This document shows positions 14,382-21,932 of a DNA stretch of 25,190 nt, one piece after another (position 1 is the stretch's first letter; each line of letters opens with the position of its first letter). Source of the DNA: CAYLWZ01 sp964585805 (GTDB taxonomy: Bacteria > Patescibacteriota > Minisyncoccia > Minisyncoccales > GWA2-38-27); NCBI GenBank assembly GCA_964585805.1, contig CAZPFE010000006.1, forward strand, positions 1 to 25,190. The letters run 5' to 3'. A program made the translations under genes and the position numbers. The notes under the pieces are model-generated. The model searched no databases. It was not told where the DNA came from and saw only the letters and a program-made list of their open reading frames with translations.

Positions 14382-15281
14382 TTATGATTTTGAAACTTTA
14401 TGGGCGACAAAAATTTCTATTTGATTCTTAGTTAAAATTTTTCTTCTCTCAGAACGAAAATTATAAATTGTTTTCTTAATTATTTTACTCACCTCTCTTT
14501 TTGCCTTCTCCATTGCAACTGCTCTTGTCAATGATTCAGCTAATCTTGTCTCAATTATAACTTGATGAAGAAAAGAAGACAAATAAATGTCCATTAATTC
14601 TTTAAAAACTTCTTTTTTATTGGGTTCAAAAATGGGTAAACTAAAAAAATCATTTTGCTCTCTCTTTATTCCCTTATCATTCAAATTCAACACAAAAGGA
14701 AAAATCGTTTTTTTAAATGGCTGAAAAAAACTGAGGGTAACCAATTTCGGCCAAATAATATCAACCCTTCCTCTACTTTTTTCTTTTGTCCGTTTGTCAA
14801 CCTCCAAAAGTTCTAATAATCTTTTTTGAAGTAAAAAAATACTTTCTTTATTTTGCTCTTTTTTCTCTTGTAAAAAATAAGGAAAAAATGAAAAACGATT
14901 TAAAAATTTTCCCGGAACCATCTCTTTTATCTTTGTTTCTAAATATTTTCCATAAACAACAATTTCTTGATATTCATGGAAATAAGCAGAAGAAAAACTA
15001 ACTAACCTATGCCATAAACCGCCTACAAAACCTTTATCCCCTCCCAAAATAAGCAAAGTCTTTTTTTTATTTTTTTCTTCATTAAAACGAGGAACAAAAG
15101 AAGAAAGATAAAGAAAATTTATTAAAACTCTTTCTAATTCTTTAGTATATTTTTTTAAATTCTTCGCTTCTTTTAGAAAAAGATGTACATCAGAAACAGC
15201 AATCTTTTCTTCTGCTTCAGCCGTTTTTTGAACATCTTTATAACCTTCTATTTCATCACGAAATTGAGTAAAGGTCTTCAT
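14382..15281 (-). CDS. atpG: F1Fo ATP synthase subunit gamma
   Basis: The 299-residue central-stalk subunit is recognised by the N-terminal helix and the C-terminal helix ALTRAVAMEKAKREVSKIIKK..YNFRSERRKILTKNQIEIFVAHKVSKS, which follows the gamma C-terminal pattern (AM..A..NA......L....N..RQA.IT.E..EIV.GA), including the TK-x-Q-IEI-motif. The middle (LLILGGDKGFVGGLWHRLV, near residues 74-92) matches the gamma segment SDRGLCGGLN. It is divergent overall, with Lys/Phe-rich insertions. Position between atpA (14 bases) and atpD (29 bases) supports the call. Confidence 0.9.
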   Translation of the reverse strand: MKTFTQFRDEIEGYKDVQKTAEAEEKIAVSDVHLFLKEAKNLKKYTKELERVLINFLYLSSFVPRFNEEKNKKKTLLILGGDKGFVGGLWHRLVSFSSAYFHEYQEIVVYGKYLETKIKEMVPGKFLNRFSFFPYFLQEKKEQNKESIFLLQKRLLELLEVDKRTKEKSRGRVDIIWPKLVTLSFFQPFKKTIFPFVLNLNDKGIKREQNDFFSLPIFEPNKKEVFKELMDIYLSSFLHQVIIETRLAESLTRAVAMEKAKREVSKIIKKTIYNFRSERRKILTKNQIEIFVAHKVSKS

Positions 15282-15295
15282 AAATAAAGATAAAT

Positions 15296-16771
15296 TTAAA
15301 GTCGGCTTTCTAAAAAGTTTTTTATTATTTTTTCAATATCTTTTTTTGCTTCTTCAAATGGTTTTTTTAAAATTTTATTTATTTCTCTTTTATTTATACT
15401 TCGAATATAAAAAATTAATTCTTTTTCAAAATGAAACCATTCTTCTTTTTTTATTGAAAGAAAATAATCATAAGTAAGTCCCCAAAATATTACTATTTCT
15501 TCAAACAAAGAAAGAGAGAAAAATTTTTCTTGTTTTAAGGCCTCTATTATCAATTCTCCTCTCTGAAAATTCTTTTTTGCTTTTTCAGAAAGATGAGATT
15601 CTAACTGAATTAATTTTTTCAAGGAATCATGTTGGGAAATAATAAGTTTTAAAGATTTAGTAACCTCTTTAAGAAGATTATTTTGGGCATTAGAACCAAC
15701 CCGAGAAACAGATAAACCAATATTAACTGCTGGCAAAAATCCTTGAGAAAAAAGATTTGGATCAAGATAAATTTGACCGTCAGTAATTGAAATTAAATTT
15801 GTCGGAATAAAAGCAGTAATATCATTTTCTACTGTTTCAATAATTGGTAAAGCGGTTAAAGAACCTCCTTTTTTTTCTTTTGAAAGTTTAGCTGCTCTTT
15901 CTAATAAAGTAGCATGAAGATAAAAAATATCCCCTGGATATGCTTCTCTACCCGGAGGTCTTTCTAAAAGAAGAGAAATTGTCCTATAAGCTTTGCCGTG
16001 CTTTGATAAATCGTCATAAATCAACAAAGCGTCTTCTCCCTTGTCTCTAAAATATTCTCCAATTGTGCAACCAACATAAGGAGCAAGATATTGAGCTACT
16101 AATGGATCATCTGCCAAAGCAACTACCACCACTGATTGGCTCATTACTCCGTACTTTTTCAAAGTTTGAACCACTTCCTCTACTTTATTTCTTTTTTGAC
16201 CAATAATCACATAAATATTATAAACTTGTCTTAAGCCATTTTTTTGATTATTTTTCTGGTTTATAGCTATAGATAAAGCAAGAGATGTTTTTCCTATTTT
16301 TTTATCACCAATAATCAATTCCCTTTGACCTCGACCAATTGGAAGGGTAGAATCAATTACTTTAATCCCTGTCAAAAGAGGAGTATCCACTGGCTCTCTT
16401 TCAATAATTCCTGGCGCTTCTTTAAATAAAGAAGAATAAAATTTCCCTTTTATTTCTCCTAAACCATCTATTGGTTCTCCTAAACCGTTTATAACCCGAC
16501 CTAAATAACCTTCTCCAACCGGAATTTCAATAACTTTTTTTGTTCTAAAAAGAGGTTTGTTAAGATTAATATCTTTTTTCTGAAAAAAAATTGCTTCTAC
16601 AAAATCTAAAGAATAACCAATCACTAAAGCAGCTGGAGTTTTATCCTCCCATTCTAAAACCTCGTGTAAAAAAACATTTGGCAAACCACTAATTCTCCCA
16701 ACTCCTTTATAAAAACTATCTACATACCCAACTTCTTTAGTTAGTGCCATACCATAATTATTTAACACCAT
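15296..16771 (-). CDS. atpA: F1Fo ATP synthase subunit alpha, short N-terminus
   Basis: The 491-residue subunit has the alpha-type P-loop GDKKIGKTS (residues 155-163, normally GDRQTGKT), the DALLIYDDLSKHGKAYR segment (normally D..DLSKQA.AYR), PGREAYPGDIFYLHATLLERAAKLS, and the arginine-finger region NIGLSVSRVGSNAQ. The beta-barrel starts at about residue 15 (GYVDSFYKGVGRISGL), so roughly 12-14 residues of the usual N-terminal helix that docks on delta are missing. This matches the loss of the delta N-terminal domain in the fused b-delta gene next to it. It starts 29 bases after that gene. Identity secure. Confidence 0.97.
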   Translation of the reverse strand: MVLNNYGMALTKEVGYVDSFYKGVGRISGLPNVFLHEVLEWEDKTPAALVIGYSLDFVEAIFFQKKDINLNKPLFRTKKVIEIPVGEGYLGRVINGLGEPIDGLGEIKGKFYSSLFKEAPGIIEREPVDTPLLTGIKVIDSTLPIGRGQRELIIGDKKIGKTSLALSIAINQKNNQKNGLRQVYNIYVIIGQKRNKVEEVVQTLKKYGVMSQSVVVVALADDPLVAQYLAPYVGCTIGEYFRDKGEDALLIYDDLSKHGKAYRTISLLLERPPGREAYPGDIFYLHATLLERAAKLSKEKKGGSLTALPIIETVENDITAFIPTNLISITDGQIYLDPNLFSQGFLPAVNIGLSVSRVGSNAQNNLLKEVTKSLKLIISQHDSLKKLIQLESHLSEKAKKNFQRGELIIEALKQEKFFSLSLFEEIVIFWGLTYDYFLSIKKEEWFHFEKELIFYIRSINKREINKILKKPFEEAKKDIEKIIKNFLESRL

Positions 16772-16800
16772 TTATTTCTCTTTTTGAAAAACACTTTAAC

Positions 16801-17604
16801 CTAAAAACTACTACTACTAAAAATACTTTCTATCTTTGATTTTAAACTTTCCTCCAATAAGAACCCACCAAATTCTACCCTAAAACCAGCAATTAAATCA
16901 GGTTTTATTTCTTCTTTTAAAACAAAATTACCTTTTCCTAATTTCTCATTAAAAATTTTTTTAATAATACTCCTTCTAAAAGAATTAAGAGGAGAAACAG
17001 AATAAATAATAATTGATAATAAATATTTTTTTGAAGATTTTCTTTCTTTTTTAAGTAGCGCGATCTCCTTTTTTAATTCTTCTATCTCTAAATCAATATT
17101 CTCTAATTTTTGAATAAAATTAAACCATAAACTATCTTCAATTCTCTTTTTTGCTTCCTGAGAAAGTTCTTTTTCAAATAAAGCTAACAAAGAATTTATG
17201 ACTCTTGCTTTATAATTTTTTTCTAAATTCTTCTTATACTCTTCTAAAATATCATTGCTTTGCTTTCTAATTTTCTCTAACAATTCTTTTTCTTCTTCAA
17301 ATTCTTCTTTTTCTATTTCTTCCCTCCGTTTTTTAGCTATTTTTTCTGCCTGAGTTATAAGTCCTTCAATTTTTTCTTTTGCTTCTATAATTTCTCTTTT
17401 TTTCTCTTCTTCCCACTTCTTTTTTTCTTTTTCTATTTGCTTTGCTCTCATCTCAACATCTTCTATATTCTTTTTTTCTTTTTTTAAAGCAATAATAAAA
17501 GGCTCAAAAAAAATTTTTTTAAGAAGTAAAAAAAGAACTAAAAAATTAATCGCCTGAATAATAAAAATTTTCCAGTTAAATCCTAATACTCCAAGTAATC
17601 TCAT
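16801..17604 (-). CDS. Fused F1Fo ATP synthase subunits b and delta
   Basis: With the ATG at 17604 the protein has 267 residues; a TTG at 17619 would add five and overlap atpE, so I prefer the ATG, 4 bases after the atpE stop. Subunit b comes first: a membrane helix at about residues 9-32 (IFIIQAINFLVLFLLL) and a long Lys/Glu coiled coil to about 125. The end is delta-like: SVSPLNSFRRSIIKKIF, then IKPDLIAGFRVEFGGFLLEESLKSKIESI, matching the delta C-terminal pattern DP-LIGG-.-.-.D-SV..-L. The delta N-terminal six-helix bundle is not evident; a coiled region lies in its place. It stands where separate atpF and atpH are expected, and no separate atpH is in the window. Such fusions are known in mycobacteria, there with a different arrangement. 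Confidence 0.85.
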   Translation of the reverse strand: MRLLGVLGFNWKIFIIQAINFLVLFLLLKKIFFEPFIIALKKEKKNIEDVEMRAKQIEKEKKKWEEEKKREIIEAKEKIEGLITQAEKIAKKRREEIEKEEFEEEKELLEKIRKQSNDILEEYKKNLEKNYKARVINSLLALFEKELSQEAKKRIEDSLWFNFIQKLENIDLEIEELKKEIALLKKERKSSKKYLLSIIIYSVSPLNSFRRSIIKKIFNEKLGKGNFVLKEEIKPDLIAGFRVEFGGFLLEESLKSKIESIFSSSSF

Positions 17605-17608
17605 AAAA

Positions 17609-17827
17609 TTAAGAAGCAAACTTTAAAATTAAAGCAGTAACCAATACATAAATTGCCACTGCTTCTGCAAAAGCAATAGCAATTAACATTGAAATTTGAA
17701 TTTTTGAAGAAGCAGCTGGGTTTCTGGCTATTCCTATCATTGCTGCCGCTCCAATCATTCCAATTGCTATCGCCGGACCTAATACTCCCCAGCTCATCAT
17801 CATACCAATAGCATTATTAACAGACAT
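17609..17827 (-). CDS. atpE: F1Fo ATP synthase subunit c
   Basis: The 72-residue hairpin protein has two membrane helices around the polar loop ARNPAASSKIQ (residues 34-44, the conserved R-x-P loop). The ion-binding carboxylate is Glu55 in AFAEAVAIY. The residues after it (Ala-Val, not Ser-Thr) and the lack of a Gln at the matching site of helix 1 resemble proton-type c subunits rather than sodium-type ones. It lies between atpB and the b-delta gene in the usual order. Ion specificity is inferred from these residues only. Confidence 0.95.
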   Translation of the reverse strand: MSVNNAIGMMMSWGVLGPAIAIGMIGAAAMIGIARNPAASSKIQISMLIAIAFAEAVAIYVLVTALILKFAS

Positions 17828-17879
17828 AAAAAATAGAAATTTAGATTTATAATTTTATACGACCTTTTAACTTTTTATT

Positions 17880-18593
17880 TTACCACTTTACAAAAACAAG
17901 AATCAAGATAGAAAAAATAAGAGCTTGAAAAGCGCCAATAAACACTTCTAAAAACATAAAAGGAATAGGAAGAAAATAAGGCATCAAAAAAGCAAGAACC
18001 AGCATTAATACTTCTCCAGCAAAAATATTTCCTGTTAGACGGAAAGATAAAGAGACAACTCTGGTTAATTCGCTCAATTTTTCAAAAAAAGAAATAATTA
18101 AACGAAATATTTTATTTACCCCTACTTTCAAATAAGATTTCGCTTCTGGAAATTTTGCGCTTAAAATTTTTATTAAAATAATAGAAGTAATAGCCATTGA
18201 AGAAGTAGTATTAATATCTGCGTTAATTGATTTAAAAATAGGAATTACTTCTCCTTCTCTAATAATCACAAAACTACTAACAAATCCAGGCAAAATAGCA
18301 AGCCAATTAGCCGTAGTAATAAAGATAAACAAAGTAGCTATTAAAGGCAAAACCTTCCAACTTAATTCTTCATTGTTTAAAATTCCATTAATAAAGTTAT
18401 AAAAAAACCTCACCAATAGTTTACTACCAACCACTAAATAATTATTCTTGCCTTTTAATAAATAAAAAGAAGAGCAACCAGTAACCAAAACAACTACCAA
18501 CATTGTCACCCAAGTAGCTAAAACTGTATTAGTAAGGTAAAGATAATTCCCGACTTTAATTATTTTATCAGCGGTCAAAGACACCTGAAGCAT
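17880..18593 (-). CDS. atpB: F1Fo ATP synthase subunit a
   Basis: With the ATG at 18593 the protein has 237 residues; a TTG at 18599 would give two more and overlap tpiA. The essential proton-channel arginine lies in LSFRLTGNIFAGEVLML, and the C-terminal helix FIGAFQALIFSILILVFV is typical. It begins 2 bases after the tpiA stop, so the two are probably translationally coupled. The 52 bases to atpE contain no terminator. Identity is secure. Confidence 0.95.
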   Translation of the reverse strand: MLQVSLTADKIIKVGNYLYLTNTVLATWVTMLVVVLVTGCSSFYLLKGKNNYLVVGSKLLVRFFYNFINGILNNEELSWKVLPLIATLFIFITTANWLAILPGFVSSFVIIREGEVIPIFKSINADINTTSSMAITSIILIKILSAKFPEAKSYLKVGVNKIFRLIISFFEKLSELTRVVSLSFRLTGNIFAGEVLMLVLAFLMPYFLPIPFMFLEVFIGAFQALIFSILILVFVKW

Positions 18594-18595
18594 AA

Positions 18596-19405
18596 TCAAA
18601 AATTAAAAATAGTTTCTCTAATTATACTTAAAAAATTTTCTGGATCTAAGGAAGCACCTCCCACAAGAAAACCGTCTAAAATCTGACTATCTAAATAATT
18701 TTTAATATTCTCTTTGGAAATACTGCCACCGTAAAGAAATTTTATTCTCTCTTGGAAAAAACGAGAACCATACATCTTGTTAAAAATTTTTTGAAGAAAA
18801 AAATAAACCCTCTCAACTTCTTCTTTATTGCACGCTTTCCCGCTACCAATAGCCCAAATCGGTTCATAAGCAACATACACTCTTTTAATCTCTTCCTTTG
18901 ATATACCATTAAAAGCTGCTTTTATCTCTTCTGCTAAAACTTTTTCAGTCAATCCCTGCTTTCTTTCCTCTTTTTTTTCACCAATACACAAAATAGGAAT
19001 TAATTTTTCTTTTAGAGAATGTTTTAGTTTTCTATTAATCATCTGGTTGGTTTCTTGAAGATAATTTCTTCTTTCAGAATGACCAATAATAATATATTGA
19101 CAACCTAAATCTTTTAACATTGCCGAAGAAATTTCTCCTGTAAAAGCCCCTTCTTTTTCCCAAAAAACATCTTGGGCTCCTATTTCCAAAATATTTTTTT
19201 TATTTTTGGTTCTTTCTTTTATTTTTTTAAAATTAGCCAAATAAACAAAAGGTGGACAAATAACAATTTTACCTTGAGGATCTGCTTTTTTAAGATAAAA
19301 ACTTAATCCTTTCCTGATTTTTTGGAAAATAAATTCTGCTTTTTTTACAGAAAGAGGATTCATCTTCCAGTTTCCAATAATAATTTTTTGCTTTTTGTTA
19401 ACCAT
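18596..19405 (-). CDS. tpiA: Triosephosphate isomerase
   Basis: The 269-residue enzyme interconverts dihydroxyacetone phosphate and glyceraldehyde 3-phosphate. Catalytic residues are visible: Lys14 in GNWKMNP, His109 in IIIGHSERR and Glu181 in AYEPIWAIGSG. The phosphate-gripping GGS and GGASLDPENF are near the C-terminus. I choose the ATG at 19405, since the upstream TTG at 19420 only adds MIIFF. It follows galT closely (18 bases) and stops 2 bases before atpB, placing a glycolytic enzyme inside the ATP synthase transcript. Length is normal, with a Lys-rich insert near residues 60-71. Confidence 0.97.
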   Translation of the reverse strand: MVNKKQKIIIGNWKMNPLSVKKAEFIFQKIRKGLSFYLKKADPQGKIVICPPFVYLANFKKIKERTKNKKNILEIGAQDVFWEKEGAFTGEISSAMLKDLGCQYIIIGHSERRNYLQETNQMINRKLKHSLKEKLIPILCIGEKKEERKQGLTEKVLAEEIKAAFNGISKEEIKRVYVAYEPIWAIGSGKACNKEEVERVYFFLQKIFNKMYGSRFFQERIKFLYGGSISKENIKNYLDSQILDGFLVGGASLDPENFLSIIRETIFNF

Positions 19406-19423
19406 AAAAAAGATTATCAATTT

Positions 19424-20479
19424 TTATTTTTGTCTTCTTAAATATTCAGCTGCTTTCTCCGGCTCAATAGTTGAAATTTCCATTCTTGCTTCTATTTCAA
19501 AACCTGCCCAAGTAGAGGTCTTTGGTAATATCGTCCAGTGCCAATGGTAATAATCATATTTCTGTCCATCACAAGGCGCGGTATGAAGATAAAAATTATA
19601 ATCTGGATAATTTAGAGCTTTATTTAGTTTCCTAAAAACCACTTCAAATGCTTCTGATAAATCCATTTTTTCCTTTTCTCTTATTTGTTCAAAATAAGGA
19701 AGATGTTTTTTTGGAGAAATTATAACTTGAAAAGCAGTTTTTGAAGCAAAAGGACAAACAGCAATAAATCTTTCATTTTCAAAAATAATTCTCTTTTTTA
19801 CTTTCATTTCCCATTTATTCATCTGACAATACAAACACTTATTTTTCTTTTTAAAATATTCCTCTGAACGAATTAAAGCGTTTCTAAGATCGTGATCAAT
19901 TAAAGGAGTAGTTATAATTTGAGAATGAGGATGAGCAAGCGAAGCTCCAGCAGAAGGACCATGATTATGAAAAATAAAAATATGGTTCACAAATTTTTTC
20001 TTCATTAATTCTAAATACCGCGACTGAAAAACATCAAAAACTTCTTTAAGTTTTTCTTTAGAAAATTCATCTACATCTTGATTATGATTGCGAGTAACTA
20101 CTACTTCGTGAAAACCAACCGCATTCATTTTCTGATATAATCCTCCTTCTGTTTTCTTCTCTAATTTAGAAAAAGGTAAAAAAGCAGGATACTTATTAGG
20201 AATAACAATCACCGTCCAATTTTTTGGCAAATTTTTCCATCCTTTAAAATCAACTTTTTTCCCTTGGACAAAAATAAGGGTTGGTTCTTTTTGAGAAGAA
20301 ATATTGCAGAAAGGGCAATTTTTTCTATTAACTTTTTTATTTGTTCTTTTTTCTTTTTTAAAATCTTCTGGTCTCTTCGCTCGGCCAGTAGCAATAACAA
20401 CCCAATCATTGCTAATTAAATCTAATCTTAATTCTGAAGGAAAACTAAATTTATTTTCTTTTCTCTTTTTAAAGTTCAT
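19424..20479 (-). CDS. galT: Galactose-1-phosphate uridylyltransferase-like enzyme
   Basis: The 351-residue GalT-family protein of the HIT superfamily transfers a nucleotidyl group between hexose 1-phosphates. The active-site His183-Pro-His185-Ser-Gln187 is present, with His185 the expected nucleophile and Gln187 the residue that favours uridylyl transfer. A zinc site is suggested by Cys55-x2-Cys58 and the second pair CLYC. The C-terminal HTAPCDGQKYDYYHWHWTIL is typical. A nucleotide phosphorylase activity, known in relatives, cannot be excluded. Gene order places it after the epsilon gene and before tpiA. The ATG at 20479 gives a Lys-rich N-terminus. Confidence 0.88.
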   Translation of the reverse strand: MNFKKRKENKFSFPSELRLDLISNDWVVIATGRAKRPEDFKKEKRTNKKVNRKNCPFCNISSQKEPTLIFVQGKKVDFKGWKNLPKNWTVIVIPNKYPAFLPFSKLEKKTEGGLYQKMNAVGFHEVVVTRNHNQDVDEFSKEKLKEVFDVFQSRYLELMKKKFVNHIFIFHNHGPSAGASLAHPHSQIITTPLIDHDLRNALIRSEEYFKKKNKCLYCQMNKWEMKVKKRIIFENERFIAVCPFASKTAFQVIISPKKHLPYFEQIREKEKMDLSEAFEVVFRKLNKALNYPDYNFYLHTAPCDGQKYDYYHWHWTILPKTSTWAGFEIEARMEISTIEPEKAAEYLRRQK

Positions 20480-20514
20480 ATATCTATTTCTTTTATTTGT
20501 AATTGCTAACTAAC

Positions 20515-20710
20515 CCCCTTCTTTTTCCTCCCCCTTCCCTCTGGGAAGGGGGAGGATTGGGAAACGAAAAGGGGAAGGAGGAGGATTTAAGTGGTGTTTT
20601 TTTCTTTTTCTCTCTTCTTTCTCCTCCCCCTCCTCTGGAGGGGAAGGATTTATCCCCTCTCTTTCCTCCCCCTCCAAAGGAGGGGGAGGATTAAGGTGGG
20701 GGAGGTTTTA
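20515..20710. repeat. Third cluster of GC-rich palindromes
   Basis: Perfect hairpins lie at 20526-20539/20543-20556 (14-base arms, loop TCT) and 20664-20675/20679-20690 (12-base arms, loop AAA). An imperfect copy lies near 20622-20648. Arms are the same TCCTCCCCCTTCCC or TCCTCCCCCTCC type as at 3530-3870. The cluster separates atpC from galT, and an open frame through it encodes only Pro/Leu/Gly repeats and is not a gene. Confidence 0.9.
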
Positions 20711-20723
20711 CTTTTTTATTTCG

Positions 20724-20966
20724 TCACCGAATTGATTGGATTAAAATAGTAACTTTATTATTAACTAATTCCAATATCCCAGAAGAAATAAAAATTGATT
20801 TTTTTCCTTTTTCTGTCTCAACAACTATCTCTCCCTTACCTAAAACAGAAAAAATATTGGCATGATTTTCTAAAACTTGAAACTGCCCCCTTTTTCCCGG
20901 AAGAACAATACTCTTCCCTTGTCCTTGAAAAATTGTTCTTTTTTCACTAATAATTTTTATTTCCAC
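20724..20966 (-). CDS. atpC: F1Fo ATP synthase subunit epsilon, N-terminal domain only
   Basis: The 80-residue protein has the beta-sandwich domain of epsilon: IFQGQGKSIVLPGKRGQFQVLENHANI matches the conserved pattern V..P...GE.GILP.HA, and GILELVNNKVTILI matches the GG.-E-V..-.-.-.-L sequence. The C-terminal two-helix domain (about 50 residues) that in many bacteria inhibits ATP hydrolysis is missing. The gene lies about 2 kb upstream of atpB, beyond galT and tpiA, rather than after atpD. It starts 1 base after the glycosyltransferase stop, so it is coupled to that gene. Confidence 0.88.
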   Translation of the reverse strand: MEIKIISEKRTIFQGQGKSIVLPGKRGQFQVLENHANIFSVLGKGEIVVETEKGKKSIFISSGILELVNNKVTILIQSIR

Positions 20967-20967
20967 T

Positions 20968-21702
20968 TTATTTCTGATTTTTAAGGTTATATTTATTACT
21001 TATTAAATTCCACCTAATCCTTAATAAATCTATTCCCATTTTTACCATTGACTTAAATTTTACTTTACTATGAATATCGTTTTTCCAAACAACCGGAATT
21101 TCTTTTATTTTATAACCAAGTTTTTTGGCAATAATTAAAATTTCTGGATCAAAAGCCCAACGATCAATCCGACAACGTGGTAAAATATCATTTACTGCTT
21201 TGGAAGAAAAAGCTTTGAAGCCGCATTGCGTATCCCAAATCCCCCATAAACCCACTATACACTGAACCATCAAATTAAAAACATTACCAACAAAAATCCT
21301 AAATAAAGGTTGAGGCGGATCCAAAACTGCTCCTTTTACATCTCGAGAGCCAATAACAACATCAAATCCTTTATCAATCCAAGGAAAAACTTTTTCTACT
21401 TGATCAATTGAAGTAGAATTATCAGCATCAGTAAAAAGACGAATTTCTCCTTTTGCTTCTAAAAGCCCCTGCCTAACCACATAACCTTTTCCGTGATTTT
21501 TTTTATTATCAATTAATTTTAGTCCTTTAATTTCAGGTATTAAGTTTTTAACAACTTCAGCTGTTTTATCTTTAGAACCATCGTTTACAACAATAATTTC
21601 ATATTCATAATTTTGTTTTTTGAGATATTGATCTATTTCTAAAAGTGTTTTAGGTAATCGTTTTTCTTCATTATAAGCTGGAATAACAACTGAAAGATAC
21701 AT
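20968..21702 (-). CDS. GT2 glycosyltransferase, dolichyl-/polyprenyl-phosphate type (ALG5/DPM1-like)
   Basis: The 244-residue protein has VVIPAYNEEKRLP (5-17), VVNDGSKDKT (39-48), the metal-binding TDADNST (91-97) and the acceptor-side DTQCGFKAF (158-166). RIDRWAFDPEIL (179-190) is characteristic of dolichyl-phosphate sugar transferases. It probably makes a polyprenyl-phosphate sugar donor for glycan or lipid assembly at the membrane. It has no C-terminal membrane anchor. It is the first gene downstream of the promoter at 21732-21760 and is followed within 1 base by atpC. Confidence 0.9.
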   Translation of the reverse strand: MYLSVVIPAYNEEKRLPKTLLEIDQYLKKQNYEYEIIVVNDGSKDKTAEVVKNLIPEIKGLKLIDNKKNHGKGYVVRQGLLEAKGEIRLFTDADNSTSIDQVEKVFPWIDKGFDVVIGSRDVKGAVLDPPQPLFRIFVGNVFNLMVQCIVGLWGIWDTQCGFKAFSSKAVNDILPRCRIDRWAFDPEILIIAKKLGYKIKEIPVVWKNDIHSKVKFKSMVKMGIDLLRIRWNLISNKYNLKNQK

Positions 21703-21731
21703 AATATTTACTCAATTAAATTTTATAATTT

Positions 21732-21760
21732 ATTATATTAAAAATTAAATAAAATTCCAA
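21732..21760 (-). promoter_or_regulatory. Promoter of the GT2-atpC-galT-tpiA-atp run
   Basis: On the minus strand TTGGAA (21755-21760), a 17-base spacer and the perfect TATAAT (21732-21737) give a strong promoter about 25-30 bases before the GT2 start. It lies just downstream of the terminator at 21805-21833. Confidence 0.75.
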
Positions 21761-21804
21761 GCAAAAAAACATCAAAGCATTTTTTATTATATATTGAAAA
21801 AACA

Positions 21805-21833
21805 AAAGACCAAATCAAAAAGATTTGGTCTTT
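21805..21833. terminator. Terminator of the small membrane-protein transcript
   Basis: AAAGACCAAATC (21805-21816), loop AAAAA and its exact complement (21822-21833) form a 12-base-pair stem. On the minus strand it is followed by TGTTTTTT. It ends the transcript carrying the 102-residue membrane protein and the GC-rich segment after it. Confidence 0.85.
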
Positions 21834-21840
21834 AAACTTA

Positions 21841-21930
21841 AACTCGGTGTCCGCCTGAGTAAGCGTTCCGGAGCTTCCCCGGGATATTACAGCCCCAGTT
21901 TTTCACGGCATGGGGTTGGCCGGGAGAGAT
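21841..21930 (-). ncRNA. Candidate structured GC-rich RNA element
   Basis: About 90 bases are clearly GC-rich against an AT-rich background. They fold into a stem CCCGG/CCGGG (21878-21882 with 21920-21924) that encloses CCCCA/TGGGG (21893-21897 with 21911-21915); a smaller hairpin joins CTC-GG and CC-T-GAG (21843-21859). The element lies between the stop codon of the small membrane-protein gene and its terminator, so it is probably a 3' untranslated region or RNA. I could not match it to tmRNA, SRP RNA, RNase P or any riboswitch. The pairing G21892-T21916 would favour the + strand, so strand is uncertain. Confidence 0.5.
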
Positions 21931-21932
21931 AT

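Noticed and set aside
16801..17619. TTG start at 17619 for the b-delta gene, and TTG starts at 18599 (atpB) and 19420 (tpiA)
   Set aside because: In each case an ATG follows within 6-15 bases, lies just after the previous stop codon, and loses no family sequence.
20503..20694. Open frame of 63 codons across the third palindrome cluster
   Set aside because: It is repeat DNA read as Pro/Leu/Gly; no start signal or conservation expected.
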